A DNA stretch of 64,000 nucleotides from Halobaculum roseum (GTDB lineage: Archaea > Halobacteriota > Halobacteria > Halobacteriales > Haloferacaceae). Positions 59,027 through 64,000 of the stretch are shown one piece after another; positions within the stretch are counted from its first letter, which is position 1; each line of letters starts with the position of its first letter. Made by a program: the position numbers and the translations under genes. The stretch is taken from contig NZ_CP082286.1 in NCBI RefSeq assembly GCF_019880245.1, forward strand, positions 1,382,521 to 1,446,520. Direction: 5' to 3'. A model generated the notes under the pieces. The model worked only from the letters and a program-made list of their open reading frames with translations, did no database searches and was not told the DNA's origin.

Positions 59027-59365
59027 TCACCGAAACGGCGGCAGTCGCCAGCCGTAGGCGACGAGCGCGGCCGCGGCGAGCAGCGCCGCGATCGCGAGCA
59101 ACGGGATCGGAACCCCCACGTCGGCCAGCGTCCCGAGGACGACCCCCGACAGCGGGATCAGCACGAACAGGCCGGCGATCACTCCCGCGAGGACCGTCCA
59201 CACGGACCCGGAGCGGTCGTCGCGATCGTCGAGTTCCTCGCGGACGACGCGGCGGACGATCCGCTCGACGTCGGCCTCGGTGAGCGGTTCCCCGTCGTCC
59301 TCGAAACGCTCGCCGTCCTCGGGAGGGTCCGCGGACTCAGGCCGGTCGGCTGACTCGGAGGGCAT
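59027..59365 (-). CDS. Two-helix membrane protein with acidic N-terminus
   Basis: The 112-residue product has an acidic, Pro/Ser-rich start, a helix with paired arginines and acids (LTEADVERIVRRVVREELDDRDDR, about 28-51), then two hydrophobic helices at about 54-80 and 84-105. The arginine/acid helix resembles an amphipathic coupling helix. No family is recognised. It lies beside secD, separately transcribed. Confidence 0.65.
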   Translation of the reverse strand: MPSESADRPESADPPEDGERFEDDGEPLTEADVERIVRRVVREELDDRDDRSGSVWTVLAGVIAGLFVLIPLSGVVLGTLADVGVPIPLLAIAALLAAAALVAYGWRLPPFR

Positions 59366-59442
59366 ACGCGCCGAGTCACACGAACGGGAGAAAAACGTTC
59401 GCCGCGTCGGGGCTGGTCAGGTCGGGGCGGCCCGGGACGGGT

Positions 59443-61008
59443 TCAGCGGTCGGTCAGCAGCGCGCGGAGGATGTCCCCGTACGCCGGACGGGTGATGAGT
59501 ACGCCGACGAGCACGCCGAGGATCGTGAAGATGGCGAAGCCCTGGAGGTCGCCAAGCGAGAGCCACGGCGAGGCCAGCGGCGACATCGCGACGATCGTCG
59601 TCGCCGCGGCGGCGCCGACCACCCAGAACGCCTTCCGGAAGCGCGACCGGAACACGCGCCGGGAGTTCACGTCGCCCTCGGCCATCACCTCGTCGGCGAT
59701 GATCACGAGGTCGTCCACCCCCGTTCCGATGACGGCGATGAACCCGGCGATGACCGACAGATCGAGCGGGTACTGGATGAACGCCGCGAACCCGAGGAGG
59801 ACGACCACCTCGGAGAACGCGGTGACGACCATCGGCGCGGCGACCTTCGGGTCGCCGTAGCGGAAGAACACCACGCCGGCGACCGTGAACACCGCGAGCA
59901 GCCCGATTATCAGCGAGTCGCGCTTGAAGTCCTCACCCTGTGCGGCGCTGATGGCGGTCGCGGTCCCCTCGTCGAGCGCGAGTCCGGCCGGGAGCGCGCC
60001 GGCGCGGAGGTCGACCGAGACCTGCTGGGCGCGCTCGAACGAGCCGGTGACGAGGATGAACTGCGGGTCCTGAGCCCACTCGCCGTTGCGCATCGACTGC
60101 GCGAGCGAGGGGTCCATCCCGAACGAGGAGACGACGCTCCCGTCGCGGATGATCAGGATACACGGCTCGGTCGACTGTGGGTCGTCGCTGTAGGTGCACT
60201 CGGTGCCGCCCTGTCCGGCGACGCCCGTCTCGACGAACTGATCCTGGACGCGCTCGGCCTCGCTTTGCTGAACCGACACGGGGACGTGCGGCCCGGGACC
60301 CTGCTCGCCCTGTTGAGCGGTGCCGACCGTCTGGAAGTCCTCCTGCCGGATGACGGTCGTGTTCACGTACTCGGTCGTGTTGTTCCGTTCGACCTCATGG
60401 TACGCCGCGATCTGGACCGTCCCGCGGGAGTTCACCAGGTCGCGAACCTCGCTCAGGTCGTCGTTGGGGACCTCGATGAGCACGAAGTCGCCGTCGCCGA
60501 TCGTCCGGACCGTCCCCCCGGAGAGGCCGGCGGCGTTGATCTTCGATTCGAGGACCTCGATCGTCTGCTGGCGGGTCTCGTCGGTGACGCCGTCGCGGAC
60601 GGTCTCGTACTCGTAGCCGGCCGCATCGAGCGCGCTCCGGAGGTCCGCCTGCGTCGCGTTCTCGCTGACGAGCTCGACGGTGCCGCTGGTGTTCGTCGAG
60701 AACCGCGCGATCACGTCGGAGCTGTCGCCGGTTTCCAGCTCCGCGGCGACCTCGCGTTCGACCTCGGCGGTGTCGTCGCCTCCGAACTGCACCTCCTCGG
60801 CGGTGACGCCGACGAGGGGCGCGCGGATCCGCGACCCGCCCGACAGCTCAAGCCCGTACTGGAGGTTCGTTGCGCTCTCTTGAGCGGCCGGCCCCTGGTT
60901 CCCGGACGGCTCGAACGCCGGCGCGAACAGGAACAGCGACGAGAGCACGAGCATGAACACCAGCAGGACGACCCGCCAGTTGTCCTTGGCCGTCTCCCAG
61001 GCGCTCAT
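59443..61008 (-). CDS. secD: Protein-export protein SecD
   Basis: The 521-residue protein helps protein export through SecYEG from the far side, using the ion gradient. It has six helices: the first near 12-30 and five in the last 170 residues. The large extracytoplasmic P1 domain lies between. Family motifs are LQYGLELSGGSRIR near 49-62, and in the membrane part IAGFIAVIGTGVDDLVIIADEV near 420-441. It overlaps secF by 4 bases in the archaeal order secF-secD. Confidence 0.95.
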   Translation of the reverse strand: MSAWETAKDNWRVVLLVFMLVLSSLFLFAPAFEPSGNQGPAAQESATNLQYGLELSGGSRIRAPLVGVTAEEVQFGGDDTAEVEREVAAELETGDSSDVIARFSTNTSGTVELVSENATQADLRSALDAAGYEYETVRDGVTDETRQQTIEVLESKINAAGLSGGTVRTIGDGDFVLIEVPNDDLSEVRDLVNSRGTVQIAAYHEVERNNTTEYVNTTVIRQEDFQTVGTAQQGEQGPGPHVPVSVQQSEAERVQDQFVETGVAGQGGTECTYSDDPQSTEPCILIIRDGSVVSSFGMDPSLAQSMRNGEWAQDPQFILVTGSFERAQQVSVDLRAGALPAGLALDEGTATAISAAQGEDFKRDSLIIGLLAVFTVAGVVFFRYGDPKVAAPMVVTAFSEVVVLLGFAAFIQYPLDLSVIAGFIAVIGTGVDDLVIIADEVMAEGDVNSRRVFRSRFRKAFWVVGAAAATTIVAMSPLASPWLSLGDLQGFAIFTILGVLVGVLITRPAYGDILRALLTDR

Positions 61009-61901
61009 CGTGCCACCCCCTCGTACTTGTACCAGCGAAGCAGCGACACGTTCAGCAGGTACGTGTTCATCAGGTCGGCGACGAGCCCGAACACGAGGAT
61101 AGTCCCGATGCTCGCGAGCAGCCCGATGCCGAAGAACGACGCGACGATCGCCATCACGGCCATCGCCGCGATCGAGGTGAGCGTCATCGTGACGCCGGTG
61201 CGCATCGCCCGGTAGGTCGACTCGTAGAAGTCGCCCGAGCGCCGGAGCACGCTGTTGTTCAACAGGATGTCGGAGTCGACGGAGTACCCGATGAGCATCA
61301 ACAGCGCCGCGACCGTCCCGAGGGTGAGTTCGATCCCGAGGGCGTTCATCAGCGCGACCGGGATGACGATGTCCGAGAACGCCGAGATCACGACGGCGAT
61401 GCTGGGGACGAACGTCCGGAACAGCGCGAACACGAGCGCGGCCATCCCGGCGAACGCGGCGACGACGCCGATCAGCGCGCGCTGTTGGGTCTCCGACCCG
61501 AACGCTGCCCCGACACCCTCGATCGAGCGCACGTCGAAGCCGGCCTCGCCGGCCTCGGATTCGAGCTGTCGAGTGAACTCGTTCTGTGCGGTCTCAGTTC
61601 CCTCGGTCTGGAAGGTGACGATGTACACGTCGCTGGTTCCGACCCGCTGGATGCTGTCGGGCGTCGCGGTGAACGCCGCACGGATGTCCTCGCGTGCCTG
61701 TGCGTCGCTCGGAGCGTCGACGGCGACCCGGAGTTCCGTCCCGCCGGTGAAGTCGAGCCCGGGGTCGACCGGCGCGCCCGTCGTCGCGTACGCGCCGCCG
61801 ATGACGAGGAGGGCCACGGTCAACACCACGAGCGGGATCGCGGCGAGTTGCCGGTTGGAGTACCGGGTGTAATCGACCTCCGGTACCTCGAATCGAGCCA
61901 T
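61005..61901 (-). CDS. secF: Protein-export protein SecF
   Basis: The 298-residue partner of SecD has six helices, the P4-type periplasmic domain between helices 1 and 2 (about 50-135), and the motifs DPGLDFTGGTELR near 48-60 and LMLIGYSVDSDILLNNSVLR near 201-220. Length and order match archaeal SecF. It is the first gene of the pair and starts at ATG 61901, with CGAATAAGCC about 25 bases upstream as a weak TATA element for a short leader. Confidence 0.95.
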   Translation of the reverse strand: MARFEVPEVDYTRYSNRQLAAIPLVVLTVALLVIGGAYATTGAPVDPGLDFTGGTELRVAVDAPSDAQAREDIRAAFTATPDSIQRVGTSDVYIVTFQTEGTETAQNEFTRQLESEAGEAGFDVRSIEGVGAAFGSETQQRALIGVVAAFAGMAALVFALFRTFVPSIAVVISAFSDIVIPVALMNALGIELTLGTVAALLMLIGYSVDSDILLNNSVLRRSGDFYESTYRAMRTGVTMTLTSIAAMAVMAIVASFFGIGLLASIGTILVFGLVADLMNTYLLNVSLLRWYKYEGVAR

Positions 61902-62209
61902 GGGTTCCGGTCCCCCCGCGCCCCGAATAAGCCTTCTTCTTCACGGCTACCGCCGTTTCAGCGGGATCCGCCGTTCACGGTGCCGAACCCGCGCGATCCG
62001 GGGGTGTGCCTCCCCCGCGATCCTCGCCGGTCGGATTCCCCTCGGCGGTGAACACGCCGGACAGCGAACCCACGCCATACAGTGAATTACGCGATATCGA
62101 ATCCGGCGTTCGCCGGACGACCCCGGAGTTCGGCTGCGGGGGCTCCGGTCCGACGCCGCGCGGGCACGCCGGCGACAGGTCGATGTACCGACGGCCCGTA
62201 TCCGCGGGT
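61902..62209. other. 308-base spacer with no gene seen
   Basis: Between the divergent starts of secF and the gene at 62210 I see no supported gene. Short frames are arginine/proline translations of G+C-rich DNA. TACAGTGAATTACGCGATATC (about 62078-62098) is the only A+T-richer patch and could hold the promoter of the rightward gene, although it is over 100 bases from its ATG. Confidence 0.45.
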
Positions 62210-62521
62210 ATGAGCGACGACGCGGCGCGCGTGGTGCTCTCGTTCCCGGACGGCCTGAGCGAGTGGGGCCGCGACCAGATCCGGACGGACCGCTACCGCA
62301 ACTACCTCCGGCGGATGCTCGACGAGCCGCGCGTCGGCGACGAGCGCGAGGAGTTCGTCGATATCGGCTGCTGCGGCGACTCGCTGGATCTCACCTTCCG
62401 CGTGGAGGCCGTCGAGGACGGGACCCGCGTCGGCGACGGGACGGTCGTCGAGTTGGTCGAGCGCGCCGGCGACGTGGAGGGCGGCTGGCGCGTGCAGTCG
62501 GCCGCCGGGCCGACCGAGTGA
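62210..62521 (+). CDS. Small conserved haloarchaeal protein
   Basis: The 103-residue protein starts MSDDAARVVLSFPDGLSEWGRD and contains YRNYLRRMLDEPRVGDEREEFVDIGCCGDSLDLTFRVE. The vicinal cysteines CCGD near 60 in a predicted strand-turn are conserved-looking and might bind metal or form a redox pair. The C-terminal part is beta-rich. No named family is recognised with certainty. It stands alone, divergent from secF. Confidence 0.7.
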   Translation: MSDDAARVVLSFPDGLSEWGRDQIRTDRYRNYLRRMLDEPRVGDEREEFVDIGCCGDSLDLTFRVEAVEDGTRVGDGTVVELVERAGDVEGGWRVQSAAGPTE

Positions 62522-62742
62522 GCGGCGCGCGCAGAGCCTGAGAGCGAGCCGGGAGCGGATCCGGAGCCAAACTACCGATTTATCCCGCCAGCGACGCCCG
62601 CACCGGCGGATACGGCCGGACGGCTGATCCGCCCGAGCCGACATTGAATATCGCGGTATGAGATTTATCGGCTGATGCGGCGAGGGAACGGTCCGGGGAG
62701 GATATCGATCCGAACGGGCCGAGAAGTGTCGATCTCGAGGCG

Positions 62743-63309
62743 TTAGGGCATGTAGCGCACGACGACGACGCCGGGGGCCGACCGGATCTCCACGCGGTTC
62801 ACGCCGAGGCGGGCCGCGCGGGTTCGGCTGGCGTCGGCGTCGTCGCGCACGTCGGCGACGGCCCGGTCGGTGTCGTCCTCGGGGACGGAGATGACGTGGA
62901 TCTCGCCGGTGCCCGCGCGCTCGGTTCGCGTGAGGTCGCCGACGGGCTGGTCGGCCGCGAGATCGAGCGAGTGCTGGGTCGGCGGCTCCTCGCTCTCCTC
63001 GACAGGGATGTGGCGGCGCTCCTCGACCTCGACGAGCTGCCAGGAGACGTTCATCGGCGGGTCGGGGGCGACGACGCCCTCGACGGCCTCGCCCTCGGCG
63101 ACGCCGGGATTCGACGAGAGCGTGTGTACCTGGCCGGAGGCGACGTCGCGGAGCACGGCCGAGCCGTCGTCGGCGTGGGTGACGAGGAACGTGCCGTCCT
63201 TCTCGCCGTCGTCGGTGTCGGCGGGGCCGGCGTCGCCGGCGGCGGCCGCCAGCGCGTCGCGGACGGCGTCCAACTCGGATCCGTCGGATTCGGGGTCGCG
63301 ATCGGTCAT
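62743..63309 (-). CDS. Conserved haloarchaeal protein (DUF5812-like)
   Basis: The 188-residue acidic protein has a disordered start, then a beta-rich domain: GTFLVTHADDGSAVLRDVASGQVHTLSSNPG near 39-69, VEGVVAPDPPMNVSWQLVEVEER and a helix ending RAARLGVNRVEIRSAPGVVVVRYMP. I recall this type as DUF5812 in haloarchaea; the label is from memory. No catalytic motif is seen. Single gene, leftward. Confidence 0.7.
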   Translation of the reverse strand: MTDRDPESDGSELDAVRDALAAAAGDAGPADTDDGEKDGTFLVTHADDGSAVLRDVASGQVHTLSSNPGVAEGEAVEGVVAPDPPMNVSWQLVEVEERRHIPVEESEEPPTQHSLDLAADQPVGDLTRTERAGTGEIHVISVPEDDTDRAVADVRDDADASRTRAARLGVNRVEIRSAPGVVVVRYMP

Positions 63310-63391
63310 GAAGCGGGGTAGGCGGCCGAGACTTTTGCCCGTGTCGCTCCGCGGATACGGCGGCGACGGGGAGTAGAACCGGTCGAACCGG

Positions 63392-63850
63392 CTATCGTCG
63401 GAGGTAGTGCGCGGCGGCGATCAACAGACAGCCGACGGCGGGAAACGCCAGCCCCAGCGACGGCGGGAGGGGCGTGATTTCGGCGCCGACGGCCGCGCCC
63501 GCGTACAGCGAGGCGAGGAAGGCGTAGCCCGCGAGCGCGAGACCGGCGTCGTAGCCGGCCGCACGTCCCTCCCCGCGGCGCCGCGAGCGGGCGACGAGGA
63601 GCACGGGCGCGATGGTCGGGCCGACGGCGCCGAGCCCGACCAGCACGTAGAACGCGCGGACGACGGAGAACCGCGCCTCGGCGGTCACGCCGAACAGCAC
63701 CACGAGCGCCAGCCCGAACAGGACCGTGAGCAACAGGGCGGCGAGTCCGCCGAGGGCGACGTACGACTTGCAGATCAGCGAGTCGGTCGCGCGGAACGCG
63801 TACGGGAACGCCCCGAACACCCCCCGATAGCCGGCGTCGGCGTCGGTCAT
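63392..63850 (-). CDS. Four-helix membrane protein
   Basis: The 152-residue protein begins MTDADAGYRGVFGAFPYAFRATDSLICKSYV and has hydrophobic helices at about 30-55, 63-87, 105-128 and 132-148. The N-terminal FGAFPYAFRATDS motif before the first helix looks conserved and is seen in haloarchaeal proteins of unknown role. The ATG at 63850 is chosen; upstream in-frame starts add Arg-rich sequence. Nothing is seen from 63851 to the window end. Confidence 0.65.
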   Translation of the reverse strand: MTDADAGYRGVFGAFPYAFRATDSLICKSYVALGGLAALLLTVLFGLALVVLFGVTAEARFSVVRAFYVLVGLGAVGPTIAPVLLVARSRRRGEGRAAGYDAGLALAGYAFLASLYAGAAVGAEITPLPPSLGLAFPAVGCLLIAAAHYLRR

Positions 63851-64000
63851 CGCCCGTCGTTGGACCGCGCCGGGGTTAAGCCCCCCGTCCGCCGTCCGTC
63901 GTTCACGGATCGCCGTTCGACGTTCGCTGTCCGTCGACCGCCGCCGACGGGCGGGCCCGGCGAGCGCTCGCACGTGGACGGCAGGGTTTTGCCGGCGGCG

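Noticed and set aside
1-64000. Insertion sequences or transposases
   Set aside because: No transposase-like protein or terminal inverted repeats with target duplication were found.

Overview
The window is chromosomal DNA of a haloarchaeon (class Halobacteria). G+C is high (the line at 21001 is 80% by hand count), the proteins are very rich in Asp and Glu, Tat-exported lipoproteins are common, and the genes include archaeal TFB, archaellin, SecF-SecD, archaeosine enzymes (TgtA, ArcS), Pus10, TrmY and phiH1-repressor-like winged-helix proteins. The genus cannot be fixed from the sequence.

Layout. 1-768: edge of a membrane protein gene, then a hairpin-rich spacer. 0.8-9.2 kb: a formate dehydrogenase operon (catalytic, Fe-S, small membrane and cytochrome b subunits), divergent from an HdrA/MvhD-like multi-Fe-S protein and a TorD chaperone. 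9.3-13.6 kb: small membrane and conserved haloarchaeal proteins and a Dyp-peroxidase-like lipoprotein. 13.6-17.4 kb: an AOR-family oxidoreductase that has lost its Fe-S cysteines, MobA and a YqeC-like protein. Together 0.8-17 kb forms a molybdenum/tungsten enzyme neighbourhood. 17.5-30.1 kb: peroxiredoxin, HyuA/HyuB, SHOCT protein, ArcS and TgtA, CPBP protease, Nudix hydrolase, arylsulfotransferase-like protein and a P-loop kinase-like protein. 30.3-32.3 kb: a lone archaellin and a Tat-exported protein with an acidic, GPP-repeat tail.

32.3-37.2 kb is a 4.8-kb integrated element. A 28-bp direct repeat (32323-32350 and 37157-37184) includes the 3' end of an intact tRNA-Pro(CGG) gene. The element carries phiH1-repressor-like genes (one frameshifted), a tight three-gene operon of unknown function whose base composition is far from the host (two sampled lines are 35% G+C), a degenerate tyrosine recombinase and a VapBC pair. 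The middle gene of the operon has a PD-(D/E)xK nuclease-like signature. This operon is the best candidate here for an undescribed, possibly defensive, system.

37.3-53.1 kb: TrmY, a complete dipeptide/oligopeptide ABC operon preceded by a 30-bp repeated element, gamma-glutamyltransferase, an HTH regulator, M28 peptidase, pyroglutamyl peptidase, MFS transporter and an amidohydrolase: a peptide and gamma-glutamyl salvage region, with HyuAB possibly contributing. 53.2-64 kb: DICT-domain sensor, a TFB without zinc-ribbon cysteines, Pus10, RNase HII, a second VapBC, SecF-SecD and several conserved haloarchaeal proteins. Pus10 and TrmY act in succession on tRNA position 54.
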